Of a stretch of DNA of 64,000 bases, positions 26,190 to 37,200 are shown in pieces. Below the pieces are notes generated by a model, which worked only from the letters and a program-made list of their open reading frames with translations, was not told the origin of the DNA and searched no databases. A program made the position numbers and the translations under genes. This stretch comes from Bradyrhizobium nivariense. GTDB lineage: Bacteria; Pseudomonadota; Alphaproteobacteria; Rhizobiales; Xanthobacteraceae. How positions within the stretch are numbered: position 1 is the first letter of the stretch; each line of letters begins with the position of its first letter. The stretch is taken from the NCBI RefSeq assembly GCF_029846715.1, contig NZ_JARVWW010000028.1, positions 1-64,000 of the forward strand. The letters run 5' to 3'.

Positions 26190-28247
26190 CTACTCTTCTA
26201 GCGCCTTAAACACGGCGTCGGGTACGTCGCGATAAAATTCGATGTTGATCTTAGTCCACATATCGTCCGCGAGATCGTTGAGCTGTCGCCGCGCTGATAC
26301 GGGCATCAAGATTGTCTGCGCCCGTTTTTCGATTGCCAACTCGGCGATTTGGGCGGCATTGCGAACGAGTTCAATTGAACCTCCGAGAGTTGCCGAACCA
26401 ATAACGATAGTACCCCCACGGCTATTTCGACCAAGCAGCGAGCCGCACAATGCCACAACGACAGCCACGCCCAATCCGGCACCAGCCTTGTCTGAATCTA
26501 TTGCGCGTAACTGCACGGTGAATTCCTGCTCGCGGGGATCGCGGTCACCTACCAAACTGCGGGCTTGTCCAAAGAGAACCTGCTCACCCACTTTAACGCT
26601 TTCGCGAAACGTCGGAGATGGGGGTTGATTAAGGATACGCACGCCGGAGCCTGGCTGGTGCGAAATCTCAATACGGTACAAGCCCGGGCCCGTTTCCGCT
26701 GATCCCGACGCTACTGCCCAGACTTGACCAGGCGGCAACGGATCACTTTCGATCGCCTCTTCTGATTGCAGCTCAGGCGTCGCGACAAAGGTTTCCACAC
26801 CATCAGCACCGAGCGTGTAGCTGAAATGAGTGTTGCGGAACTCGCTCTTAAATACTCGCCGCTGCTGTTCCTTTACGCGCCGCCGTGACTCCAACGCTAG
26901 ACGCACGATCCACTCGAGATCTGCGTCGGGAATCGGCTCCGAAGGATTTGGGAACATGAGCTTTGCAAGACCGCTGACGGTCTTTCTAACCGACTCGATA
27001 TCACGACCAGACAGAGCACCACCAAAGTGGATACGACCGTCAAGAATGTTAGCGCGCGAGTTCTTTCTTAGGCGCGTGAAGCACTCAGATAGGAAATCGG
27101 AGACTAGTCCAAAATGGTCTGTTAAGTGCCGCCGAGGATCGAGTTTGGGGAACTCCCAGCCCGGCACATACGAGTGCAATCGATCCATAAAAGCGGTGTC
27201 ATCACGCATATCTGGAGGAAGCGGCGCAAGCAAATGGCCAACGCGCTGCGCTTGATCTAGATCCATATCGAGGTTGCCGACGAGCACAATCCCGCCCTCA
27301 GCCCTTATGGAGTCTTTGCCGCGCGAAAACTCGCCCGACGCCATATATCCCTTCATGATATTCACGCCGTCCTTCGAATCGAAGGAGACACCGGCGATTT
27401 CATCGAAGCAAATGACATCATATTGGCAAACGAGGCCCCGTTGCCCGCTCGCCATGTTGACAAACATTCGAGCTACGGTCGCCTTGCCACCCGAGATCAA
27501 GTGCGCGTAAGGCGAAACCTGTTGAAACAGGTGGCTCTTGCCCGTTCCGCGCGGTCCGAGCTCCACAAGATTGTAGTTGCGCTCGACGAAAGGAACCATG
27601 CGAAGGAGCGCAACTCTCTTCGCCCGCTCGTCGAACTCGGCGGGCTCGAAGCCGACGGAACGTAATAGAAAATCGATCCAGTCGTTCTGTGTCTCAAATC
27701 TAGCGCGCCCTTCAAAAAACGTATCCAGCACGTCGGCGCGAGACATCTGGATCGGGCGTAGCGCTTCGATGCCAAACGGACGCCCGTTCTTCTCCTGCGC
27801 GATGATACTATCGTATGCGAGTGTCACTTCGGCATAAAAGCCATCAATCAGGATGCGCTCGTTCTCTTCAACAAGGCTATCTGGAATGCGCACGTCGCGA
27901 AGCGCAAGACTGGGGAGTTCAGCAATGTAACAAGCATTCTTGGCATCAAGCCGCGCGCGTATGGTATCGATGATGCGGACCGATCCCTTGCGATAGGCCT
28001 CATTCTTGAAAACCTCTTCCTGGCCTGTGCGTACGCAGCGATCTTTCAGTTGCTTCTCTACGATTTCGAGCCCTTCCTTGATCTCGGCTTCGTCGGTCGA
28101 CGCGCAATAACGGCCAAGCAGAAACTCCACGACGTAGGCGGGCACCGGATAGGCTTTGGCGTAGCGCCGGACGAGGTCCTTTCGGACGACAAAACCCTCG
28201 AAGGCTTTTGCGCTCAAGTGGTCGAGCCGATCCAGTTGTAACGTCAT
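26190..28247 (-). CDS. brxL: BREX protein BrxL (AAA+ with Lon-like C-terminal domain)
   Basis: 685 aa. The AAA+ module has Walker A GPRGTGKS (231-238) and Walker B CQYDVICFDEIAGVSF. The C-terminal domain resembles the Lon protease fold (GAGLGVAVVVALCGSLLGRN, LGGSIELVRNAAQIAELAIE, TILMPVSARRQLNDL), but no canonical GPSAG serine motif is visible, in line with a non-proteolytic role. In type 1 BREX it is needed for phage exclusion and forms a DNA-binding AAA+ ring. Its start overlaps the pglZ stop by 4 bases; last gene of the core operon. Confidence 0.92.
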   Translation of the reverse strand: MTLQLDRLDHLSAKAFEGFVVRKDLVRRYAKAYPVPAYVVEFLLGRYCASTDEAEIKEGLEIVEKQLKDRCVRTGQEEVFKNEAYRKGSVRIIDTIRARLDAKNACYIAELPSLALRDVRIPDSLVEENERILIDGFYAEVTLAYDSIIAQEKNGRPFGIEALRPIQMSRADVLDTFFEGRARFETQNDWIDFLLRSVGFEPAEFDERAKRVALLRMVPFVERNYNLVELGPRGTGKSHLFQQVSPYAHLISGGKATVARMFVNMASGQRGLVCQYDVICFDEIAGVSFDSKDGVNIMKGYMASGEFSRGKDSIRAEGGIVLVGNLDMDLDQAQRVGHLLAPLPPDMRDDTAFMDRLHSYVPGWEFPKLDPRRHLTDHFGLVSDFLSECFTRLRKNSRANILDGRIHFGGALSGRDIESVRKTVSGLAKLMFPNPSEPIPDADLEWIVRLALESRRRVKEQQRRVFKSEFRNTHFSYTLGADGVETFVATPELQSEEAIESDPLPPGQVWAVASGSAETGPGLYRIEISHQPGSGVRILNQPPSPTFRESVKVGEQVLFGQARSLVGDRDPREQEFTVQLRAIDSDKAGAGLGVAVVVALCGSLLGRNSRGGTIVIGSATLGGSIELVRNAAQIAELAIEKRAQTILMPVSARRQLNDLADDMWTKINIEFYRDVPDAVFKALEE

Positions 28248-30601
28248 ACGCGATCTCCAACACGTGTGGCACGAGCATCGATGACGATGCCCTGCCGATC
28301 GACAAGAACGACGAGAACAGGATCACCCTCTTCCACCTCGTCGGATATGGTTAGCCGTGCGCGAGCCCCTTCGCGCGTCGCGGCAACATCGATGCGAGAC
28401 GCCGGATCGCGCTCCTTGCGGCGAACTTCGACGGCGACATCCGCCAACTCGCTGGTAAATTCGACAGTCAAGCGCAGGCGGCGCCAGCTAATCGTGCTTA
28501 TCCGCACGCCGCTAGAGGGAATCGATTCACTACCGTGCACGGTGATGTCAGGAATGACACATTCCTGCGGCGACAGACCGCCGTGTGAATAGACCTCGCC
28601 GGCACGAAAAGCCTCGGCGCCCGAGGGCATGGCAATTCGAACCGATCGGTCCCAATGCCAGGGTAGGAACGCGAGTTCGGCTGCCGCTTCGTCTTGGAGA
28701 ATTGCGGCCCGGCTTCCTTTAGCGATCACCGCGGAAGGTGGCAACCGGATTGGCTCAAAGCAGCCCGGCATGAGTAGCCAGCCATGATCGGTAACAATTC
28801 GCAATCGCGGCCAACCGGCCGTCTTTAGGGCTAAAACGTACTCGACGATGCGAGTAACCTCTGTCACCAGTTGGCTCGCCAGACGTAGACCCATGCCATG
28901 ACCATCATGGTCGATGTTGCCGCATTCAGCGTATCCGATCGATGTTGGCTTCTCCGGAGGCACGATGGCGCCCCGGTCAAGGACCTGAATGCTCCGCGCA
29001 AGCATGGCCTTGCGTAGAACGTCCGCGGTAGCCGGTTTCCCCGACGAGGTCTCTAGCGGCAGGAACGCGTCCACCTTGCCTCGGCCAGCGATACTATCTC
29101 CGACAGGAGTTACGATCGCCTTTGCAGTAGCCGTCACGCTAGGGATCGGCGAGAGCCGCCAGCCCAGCGAAGCATCAACACCGGAATTAGCTAATCTTTC
29201 GACGACCGAATGGCCGACATCCATGCGCAATCCGTCAACAAAAAGGACAAGCGTCCCCGATTCAATCGCTAGTGGAGTCGGTCGAGCTGCCTCACCGGCA
29301 GCTCCGAATGCTGTGCGGAACCGTCTTGCGAGCGCGTCCACCCACGGCCGGTAGAGAACGCCCGCGGCGCGCGCCACCACGTCCTCCCGGGTTCCCGCTG
29401 CGGCAATTGTCTCAATCAATGCAGCGTCGACTCGCCAGCCCTCTTCCGCATACGTGCTGGCGAGTGAAGTGAGGTCACTTCCTGAGAGGTTCGTATCGGT
29501 AGCAGCCGCGAGGCGCGCCAGCGGATCAAGTGCTGCGGCGAGCGGTGCTTCGCCCAACCTTGCCCACAGTGTGTCACGGCGGCGCCTGTGATGTTCTTCG
29601 AGCGATACAACCTTCCCGGCCGCTTCGCGGGTCGAAAGATTCGCGAGGGCGCCGAGGTCTTGCGCCAACATCTTTTCCGCGAGGGCGTTATCGTGCGGGT
29701 TAGTGGCAGGATCGCCCTCGCCGAACATGTCGGTCTGCTTTCGGCCGGTTGCTTCACGCAAGCGCTCGCAGACGGCGCGGAACTGTTGTGGTGAGTCGGC
29801 CAGTCTGTTCCAGACCCGGCCCCATCGTCCTGTTCGGCGGATCAGGCGATCGGCCGCTTGCTGCAACGCCCCCCTCTCGTCGATATCGATTTCGTAGTCG
29901 CGTTTGACCAGGTTGCGCAACGCAGCCCATGTGCCTGCGTCTTTTGCCGCCTTTGCCGTGTCGGGGTTTGCAATCCAATTGAGAAGGTCTCGCACGTCGT
30001 CAGGGACGCGCAGTCGATCGAAATCGTCCGCACCGATGCGGCGTCCGCGCCAACCGTCCAGTTCAAGGTCTAATAGGGCGACAAGTGCCCCCTGGGCGGC
30101 TTCGTCGGTGCGCGCATCCACCGACATTTCGAGGCCGAGTCCTTGGTCTGTATCGCGGAGGAAGGTCGCTACGGTCCAGTCACGCGCTTGTCGGCGCTGA
30201 CGAAATACATCGCCGCGGTATTGCATCTCGACCAGCATCTGGACGCCGCGGGGCAAAGTGAGCGGCTCACGCAAATTCCGCCACGACACTCCCGGCAAGA
30301 GGATTACCGGTAGCGTATCCTTCGGAATGGCGCCCTTTAAGTCTGGCGCATCGGGCGCATCGATCAGGCACCGAAGCCAGATGGACGGACCGATGCCTTC
30401 CTCGGGCGAATATTCGCCATGCACGTAAAGCGCGATGTTTTGGGAAGCGAGCCGGCGCCGCAGATCAGAGAAGCCCGAAGACCATTGCCGCTCTGGATCC
30501 GGCCACAGTAGCGCCCCTGGCCATTCCTTTCCACTCTCAAACGTTTGAGAGGCGTCAACCAAGGCGCGAGCAAGGCCATGAATGAGCGTCCGGTCGCTCA
30601 T
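28244..30601 (-). CDS. pglZ: BREX-1 phosphatase-like protein PglZ (type B)
   Basis: 785 aa. The alkaline-phosphatase-superfamily PglZ domain is seen at LVLFVDGLRMDVGHSVVERL, the metal-site block CGNIDHDGHGMG, RIVTDHGWLLMPG and YSHGGLSPQECVIPD. The N-terminal 400 residues are the helical extension of type B forms. It is required for BREX methylation and restriction; its hydrolytic substrate is uncertain. ATGA overlap with pglX upstream and with brxL downstream shows tight translational coupling. Confidence 0.92.
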   Translation of the reverse strand: MSDRTLIHGLARALVDASQTFESGKEWPGALLWPDPERQWSSGFSDLRRRLASQNIALYVHGEYSPEEGIGPSIWLRCLIDAPDAPDLKGAIPKDTLPVILLPGVSWRNLREPLTLPRGVQMLVEMQYRGDVFRQRRQARDWTVATFLRDTDQGLGLEMSVDARTDEAAQGALVALLDLELDGWRGRRIGADDFDRLRVPDDVRDLLNWIANPDTAKAAKDAGTWAALRNLVKRDYEIDIDERGALQQAADRLIRRTGRWGRVWNRLADSPQQFRAVCERLREATGRKQTDMFGEGDPATNPHDNALAEKMLAQDLGALANLSTREAAGKVVSLEEHHRRRRDTLWARLGEAPLAAALDPLARLAAATDTNLSGSDLTSLASTYAEEGWRVDAALIETIAAAGTREDVVARAAGVLYRPWVDALARRFRTAFGAAGEAARPTPLAIESGTLVLFVDGLRMDVGHSVVERLANSGVDASLGWRLSPIPSVTATAKAIVTPVGDSIAGRGKVDAFLPLETSSGKPATADVLRKAMLARSIQVLDRGAIVPPEKPTSIGYAECGNIDHDGHGMGLRLASQLVTEVTRIVEYVLALKTAGWPRLRIVTDHGWLLMPGCFEPIRLPPSAVIAKGSRAAILQDEAAAELAFLPWHWDRSVRIAMPSGAEAFRAGEVYSHGGLSPQECVIPDITVHGSESIPSSGVRISTISWRRLRLTVEFTSELADVAVEVRRKERDPASRIDVAATREGARARLTISDEVEEGDPVLVVLVDRQGIVIDARATRVGDRV

Positions 30602-33600
30602 GACCTCTTGCCTCGTGCGTCACGAGCGCGCTGCTTGAACGCGCGGCTAAAATGGAAATCATTGTAACGGCGCCCCTTGAATTCTGGGCCCCCGGCAAAA
30701 TCGACCTTCGCCACATCGGCATCTTCGGCCCAGAACCAGGGAAACTCCTCTTTCTTTCGGAGAGGTTCGACACCTCTGTCTGCACCGGCATACTTCTTCA
30801 CCCTCGGGGTGATGCGTAGAATACAAGCGTCCCGCCCGCGCGGATTTTTGGTCCGAGCGATTAAGAAAGGCCGTATGTTAAGGCGGACGCCGTCCTCGAT
30901 GTCCGGCTCCCAGCCAATGGGTTGGCGGTAAAGCGGCTTCCAACGAACGAAAATGTCATAGGGTGGCTCACCTTCGATGATCCTTGTGAGCTCGCTCCGG
31001 AGATGCTCAGCGGCAGTCAGCCGCTCCTCAGTGCCTGCTTCTCCGGCGGCAAGAGCGCGACGCTGCGCAGCGAGCCAGTCCCCTAGATGGGTGTCTCGCA
31101 GCTTTTCGAGCAGACGGCGGCCTGCGTCACCTTGTCCGCTGAGTTGATGATAATTTATCAGCGCAGAAAATCCGCCGCGCACCCCGTCCCAAACCTGCCA
31201 GATAAAGGGAGTCTGGTGAAAAAGCTTGCAATGTCCCTCGAAGAACTCATCCGCAAGCCAGGTCGAGAGGTCATTGGCTTTTGCATCTTCGACAGCGAGA
31301 AGCTGGCGGATTGTTCCGTCGACATAATCCGCTCCCCAGATCAAACGGATGAGCTCCCGTAATCGAGTTGTCGCATCGGGCTGGTCCGCGGTCGCCGAGA
31401 GCGAGACGATTCCGTCATTAGCAATTAGAGTAGACCGGCCCGCCTCATCTGGTTCCGAAATAGCAGGGCAATCCATGAAGCTCGAGTTTGTCTGACGCGG
31501 CCATCGATAACCGAGCAGTCGCAGCACTGCGACTTGCAGCGGGTGCTCAGCCATTCCCGGTCGCGGACCACCTGAAGTTACGGCGCCGTGATCGAAAGAT
31601 TCGGGTAAAGACGCGTTTGGGTTACGGCTCCCGCGAGGGTGTCCTTCAAACAACCATTGCGTTGGGTCATTTGAATAAGGCTTTGGTAGTCCGCCAGGAT
31701 GGTTCTCAACTGCAATTCTTTGCCAATGTTCGTAATTGAACGCAGTCTTTCCAAAGGTTGCATTCGTTATATTTTTTCTTTTTTCGAGACGACGAGCATC
31801 TTCGCGAAAGTCTGGCGAGTGACAGTATTCGTAGATTGCGGGAAAATCCTTATCTAACTTCGGTACGATTACTGCAACATTCGAATCGAATTTTTCGCCA
31901 AAATAGTCTGCGATTGGCAAATCTCGCATCTGGCCAACCGCTATACCTCGTTTGTGCCAAGCGAAATTTCCGCGCTGATCCGAATTGTGCAATCTCTCTT
32001 TTCTTACTGTTGCGTCTTCACGCAAATGGCCATGCTGCTCATCAAAATAGATTAGTCCAATAAGGCCGCGGCATCCGCTGTCCGCCGACGGAGATGTTTG
32101 CAAGAAAGCCCAATCCGAGCTCTTTGTCGGAAATTCCCAAAACAGTCTCGTGAACTTGTCACTATCGCCGTTCAGAATACCAGCTAATGATACTGCTTTT
32201 GCCTCAAGCAAATCCTGCTTTAAGATAGTTTCAGTAAGGATTCGGTGATCGGGATTATTTCGCTGCGCTTCCTGATCGATAACAGTTACCTGGCATTCTT
32301 TTAGGCGAGCAATCTTTTGCTCAATTTCGGGTACAACAGTAGCGTCAATCGAGAAATGCCGGTCTTTGTTCGTCGGCGCGTGGTTGGTTAGGCATGCGAG
32401 GGTCGCAAGGGGCCCTCTCTTGGCAAAGGTCTCCCAAGCCTCTTCGCCTAGTGCTACAACGTATTCAAGCTTGACTTCGTCAAGCAGATTGAGCCGGAAG
32501 CTTTTGTACGTCGGCAAGAAGAGGCAGTTTTGAGGGAATACAACTGCTAATGCTCCCGAAGGCGCCACAAGCTGACGTGCCCTATCAATGAAAACGGTCG
32601 ACAGGTCCGATTTTGCTCGCTTGTAATTCTCTTCAACAAACGTTTTTAGTTCCAGATCCATATCGCCATTGCCGAGATACGGAACGTTCGTTGCCACTAG
32701 GGTATATCTACGCGCCATAATCTCGGCGGCCTTAGCTAACCCTTCGGCAGTCACTGTAGTTTCTCTCGTTTCTGCAGGTTCGCCATTTTTGTCGAGTGCC
32801 TTGTGCAAGAGATCGGCGAGAACGTCGTATCGTTCCTCCATAAGCGATCCGTATCCGTGATCGCCACCGGTCACAGCTTTTCGTGGATCGATGAGAGATC
32901 CGAGATAAGGCGCCTTCTTGAATAAATCATAGATCCGCTCAAGGCCGCCGCGTATGCGCGTTGCAGCACGTTCGCCAAGCGGACTGCGCCCCGCGTCTAG
33001 AAGTGTCTTGTGTCCACCCCAGCCCTCCGCATCCGCAATCCTGTCTGCGAGCTTCAGAAACTCTTCTCTGCCGAAACCAATCGAAAGGCCAGAACAAGCA
33101 ATGCTGAGGCTAGGCAGAGGCTCTGGCGCGCCGAGACGTTTCCAACTTGTGAGAGCAAGGGCAAAAGCGGCAATTTGGGTGCAACGAGGGTCAATCTCCA
33201 AGCCATAAAGGTTCTCGGCAAGTACCGCCCTTATGGCCGCGCGTTCGTCCAGGCCCTCCTCTGCACGTCGGAACGCCGCTAGGATTGGCAAAGCGAATAC
33301 TAAGAAATGCCCCGATCCCATACACGGATCAAGGAAAGCAATGTCTTTCGCTTCGCGCTCCCAACCTAAGAAGGCTCCTGCTGCCGGACACCACGGCCCG
33401 GTTGCCGCGTCCGGCGGCTCGCCGTCCTGTGGCTCTCGCAAAAATCGTAGATAAGTCCAGCGATAACCCGCGGGACTAGTTCTATCGCGCAGCTCATCTT
33501 CCGAGTTAGCTTCTGCCGCCAGAGCTGGTTCGGCCGCGAGCCGTTTTGCAGCCCACCATGCGCCCAGAGTATTCTCGAGCAGAAAGAGGACCATATAATC

Positions 33601-34260
33601 CTCGGTAAAGAGCTGCGTTACTGCTGGGAGCTCGTCAGCGCCGATCTTCACTTCGGATTTGTTAATCTGCTCCTTATTGTCCGCTTGCCAAAACTGATAA
33701 GCCCAACCAAGCGAGTCGTCAGCTAGAAAGACGGCGCGCGGTAGTCTTCTTATTATCTCCAGAATGCCCGCTTTAGTCTCCGGCGGGAGCGAAAGTGCCA
33801 ACACGGGATCATCTCTGCGGAAGATCTGCGGCAGCATTGGTTCGGCCCAATCGGCAGCGAGCTCGATTGGATCCTTTCCTTCTTCTTTGGCGATCTGTTC
33901 TAACTCGTCCAATGAGATCGCGATTTTGTGGTCGGGATCTACAAGAAGACCATTCTCTGCCAGAAAGCGGGCAAACAGCGCCCGATGCCAGTGCTCGTAC
34001 GCTATCTCGCCCACCAAACGCTTGGCTTTGATGGAACCGTCTGGCACCATGATATCGCCGAGTGACCGCGCATGGGCACGCAATCGGTTCCGCAATTCAG
34101 TTTGCGCCGAGGAAAGCCCCGTCGGCCGTTTTGCTTCCTCAAGTCCGAGTTCAGTTAACGACTTTCGCGCCCCATCCTCGGCAACGCGGCGGGCACCTGC
34201 ATTTCCGGTAATTGCAGTTCTGAGAATTGACCGTGCAGCACGATCGAGGGCAATGGCCAT
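30598..34260 (-). CDS. pglX: BREX-1 adenine-specific DNA methyltransferase PglX
   Basis: 1220 aa. SAM-binding motif I is AFLDPCMGSGHFLVFALPIL; the catalytic motif is VATNVPYLGNGDM, the N-V-P-Y form of the N6-adenine NPPY motif. N-terminal helical part (AHARSLGDIMVPDGSIKAKR, YEHWHRALFARFLAENGLL) and C-terminal target-recognition region (YEHWQRIAVENHP, DWLAAQRRALAAGEAG) are complete. It methylates one strand of a 5-6-bp asymmetric site to mark self DNA. Starts 8 bp after brxC. No frameshift or truncation, in contrast to phase-variable pglX genes elsewhere. Local base usage from about 31.7 to 32.8 kb looks AT-richer, perhaps from target-recognition exchange. Confidence 0.92.
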   Translation of the reverse strand: MAIALDRAARSILRTAITGNAGARRVAEDGARKSLTELGLEEAKRPTGLSSAQTELRNRLRAHARSLGDIMVPDGSIKAKRLVGEIAYEHWHRALFARFLAENGLLVDPDHKIAISLDELEQIAKEEGKDPIELAADWAEPMLPQIFRRDDPVLALSLPPETKAGILEIIRRLPRAVFLADDSLGWAYQFWQADNKEQINKSEVKIGADELPAVTQLFTEDYMVLFLLENTLGAWWAAKRLAAEPALAAEANSEDELRDRTSPAGYRWTYLRFLREPQDGEPPDAATGPWCPAAGAFLGWEREAKDIAFLDPCMGSGHFLVFALPILAAFRRAEEGLDERAAIRAVLAENLYGLEIDPRCTQIAAFALALTSWKRLGAPEPLPSLSIACSGLSIGFGREEFLKLADRIADAEGWGGHKTLLDAGRSPLGERAATRIRGGLERIYDLFKKAPYLGSLIDPRKAVTGGDHGYGSLMEERYDVLADLLHKALDKNGEPAETRETTVTAEGLAKAAEIMARRYTLVATNVPYLGNGDMDLELKTFVEENYKRAKSDLSTVFIDRARQLVAPSGALAVVFPQNCLFLPTYKSFRLNLLDEVKLEYVVALGEEAWETFAKRGPLATLACLTNHAPTNKDRHFSIDATVVPEIEQKIARLKECQVTVIDQEAQRNNPDHRILTETILKQDLLEAKAVSLAGILNGDSDKFTRLFWEFPTKSSDWAFLQTSPSADSGCRGLIGLIYFDEQHGHLREDATVRKERLHNSDQRGNFAWHKRGIAVGQMRDLPIADYFGEKFDSNVAVIVPKLDKDFPAIYEYCHSPDFREDARRLEKRKNITNATFGKTAFNYEHWQRIAVENHPGGLPKPYSNDPTQWLFEGHPRGSRNPNASLPESFDHGAVTSGGPRPGMAEHPLQVAVLRLLGYRWPRQTNSSFMDCPAISEPDEAGRSTLIANDGIVSLSATADQPDATTRLRELIRLIWGADYVDGTIRQLLAVEDAKANDLSTWLADEFFEGHCKLFHQTPFIWQVWDGVRGGFSALINYHQLSGQGDAGRRLLEKLRDTHLGDWLAAQRRALAAGEAGTEERLTAAEHLRSELTRIIEGEPPYDIFVRWKPLYRQPIGWEPDIEDGVRLNIRPFLIARTKNPRGRDACILRITPRVKKYAGADRGVEPLRKKEEFPWFWAEDADVAKVDFAGGPEFKGRRYNDFHFSRAFKQRARDARGKRS

Positions 34261-34268
34261 TGCTTATC

Positions 34269-37200
34269 TCACGAAATTACAACAGGACCGCGCTCGACGG
34301 CGGCTATGAGAGTAGTGCGCTGGCGGTCAAGCCAAGCGTTGACTTCGTCCTTGTTGCGAACGATCGTGCCCCGCTCGATCGTCGCGCGGTGTGTTTGCGG
34401 TGCGGATAACTGCGCGGCCTTTTGCGCCGCACCGACTTGCAGATCAGATACGCCCCGTATCTCTGCCTCCCATTGGCCGAGCGGACGGCGATCAAGACTT
34501 TCAGCCAACCGTTCATCGTCTGAAACATCTGGCTGTGTAGGAAGCTTCAGCCCGACCTCCGCCAGAATCGCTTCTTTCTTCGCAAGCTCAAGCCCGGCCC
34601 AGACGGGATTGGCGTTAAGCGTGTCGAGTGCACCACGCACCGCATCGGTGAGCTCCCGATGCGCAGCCGTGAGACGCTTCGTCAGAAACTCGCGCAAGCG
34701 GTGTATCGGTGCCGGCAATGGATCGGATGACTCCAGAAGCTGGCGCCCTTCACGGATGCTTTTGAGCTCGATCAGGTCCGTGGCCGCTTCGGGGAAAGGC
34801 TCTGCATGACGAGCGAGCCGTTCCGCTGTCCGCCATCGCAACATTCGCTCGGTCTTGAGCTTGGCGCGTGCCGTCCACGATTCGATCGCCTGCTCGATCT
34901 CCGATTTGCGATCGAGAAGAAGCCGCAGCAGCGCGTTGCCGGCAAGCGCTTGCGCCTCGTCTTCAAGCAACAGCTGCGGCGCGGCCGGCAACGGCGCCTC
35001 ACCGCCTGCGCTTCCGCCAAGCGATCGCAACCTGCGCAGGAACTCACGCGCAGGGTCAGCGAGATCGTCACGATTGGGGATCGACCCGACAAGCGTCTGA
35101 AGCAAACTGGCAAGAGCGATCTTGTCGCGCGCCGAAATTGCGATATCCTCCCGCCGGAACGTTGCTTTCCCGATTGCCGTCCCGTCCAAGGCGGACGCTG
35201 CTGCCGGCTCGCCGTTCAAGATGACGGTAAGCTTGTTCGCGCGCACGAGCGCGACCAGTGCGGCATCGACCGCGTCCTTCGGCCAGCCGTACGGATCACG
35301 CTCGAAATGCTGGCGTACCTCGCGCCCGGCCTTGCCCGCACCGATGATGCCGAGAACGGCGCGTCCGACGGGATGAGTATCGACCTCCGCCATGTGACCG
35401 ACTGCCGCGAAAGGATGCTCGCCTCCCTCGCGAGCGGTCTTCAACGCCTTTTCCCATTCGGCTGCCGGCCGATCGGCGTCCTTAAACTGCGGGAATAGAC
35501 GTTTCCGCGCAATTTCAACCGCGGCTTCCAACCGAGCTGAAAGTGTCGCCTGAAGCTCGGTTGCCCCACCGCCAAGTAACACCACGGCATCGCCCACGAG
35601 CTTTTCCGCGATATCGACCGAATGCTCCTGCGCAACGCGCTGGCGCGTTTCCATGCCGCGCCGAGCTTCTCCACCCGATGAACCGTGCCCGAGACCCCGT
35701 TTGTCGAGCGTCGCCTTTGCTGCGAGCAAATCTACGATCACATCCTTCAGGTCATTATTGGAAGGCTTGTCGATAAACACATGGACGATGCCGTCCGTAG
35801 AACCCAGGGTTCGCGCTGTCTCGCGCGCTTCCTTTGCACTGGTTCGCCATCCATCGCGGATCCAAAGCGGAATGTTGCGACCATCCTTCTCCGGGGTGCG
35901 GTCGCCTCGATGGGGCACCAATTTGCGAGGTACTTTGGCGTCACCGTGCACCGACGACACCTGCCGCAACACGACCGCCAGCGCTTCCTCCACTAGCTTG
36001 TCGCGCGCGTCAGCGATGGCCGACACGTCATTGCCATAGTGGCTGCGGAATTTCTGGAATTCCTGTTGCCACGCTCGCCCTTCGGTTGTTTGAATGCGCA
36101 CTTCTTCTCCGATGCGCACCAGGTTCCCGTCCTCGACCATTCGGTCGACGAGCGCACGTATGCGAGATCGGAACGCCCCTTGGTCAATCGTCAGATCGTC
36201 GACCAATAGATCAGCGAGATGGTCGGGCGTGGCACGCACCCCGATATCGGCGCCGGCTTCTGTCGGCAATCGGGAAATCAGAAAGGCGAGGCCGGCCAGC
36301 CGCTTCGCCAAAACGCCATCGGCGCCATAAACACCGGCCAGCGGTTCGATCCGGTCATAGGCATCGCGCGGCAGCGCGCCCGACTGCACGAGCGCCGCCT
36401 TCAATGCCTCATAGAGCACGTCCGCAGGCACGACTGCGCCGAGTGGCTTCTCGGCGTTTTCAGCGAGCGCATCGTGAAGAATTCGCAACTGAGAACGCAA
36501 CTGGCTTTGCGTTCCCTGAAGATCGGCGGCACGGAAGCACATGTCCCAGAAGCGACGGCGTACGGGTAACAAAGGATAGTCGTCGACGCGTATTGTTCGA
36601 TCGCTTGCGCGCACCGCAATCTTTGTCTCTGCAAGCTGGCGCGAAATTGCGCCCTCGTTAGCATCGAGGCAATGTTCGATGAGCGGTCGTGCGTCGGCCT
36701 TCTTGCGCAGCAAGACCTTTCGCGTGACCGTCTCAACATCATTATCGTCAAGCTGCACGCGGATCGTGAATCGATCCAAAAGACGGACCAATTGAGGATT
36801 GGATTGGGATGTGCCCTGCAGCGCGCTCTGTCCCGCGCCCACCAGCATGACGCTGCTATCGAATTCCTTTGCGAGTGTCTCCGCGATTTCGGCGATTGCT
36901 CCGGCGCGATCTTGACTATCGCCAATATAGATCTGAACCTCGTCGAGGAGGATCAGCGTGAGTGGCGATTTTCCGTTTTTACCCTCACGCTTAAGCACCC
37001 GCTTCAACATCGAAACGAACTGGGGTCGGTCGATGTCCATATCGGGCGTTTTATATTGCGTACGGATACGTTCGCGAACTTCTTTAGAGGATTCTCCCGG
37101 ATACTGGGCAGCAATTGCCTCGGGGATTATGGGGCTCATATAGAGCTCGTCAATCTCTTCGTCGAACGTGCTCCCCGCGGCCAAGACCGCCGCTTTCACT

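Noticed and set aside
26190..28247. BrxL as an active Lon protease
   Set aside because: The Lon-like domain lacks the usual GPSAG serine motif; described as AAA+ with Lon-like fold only.
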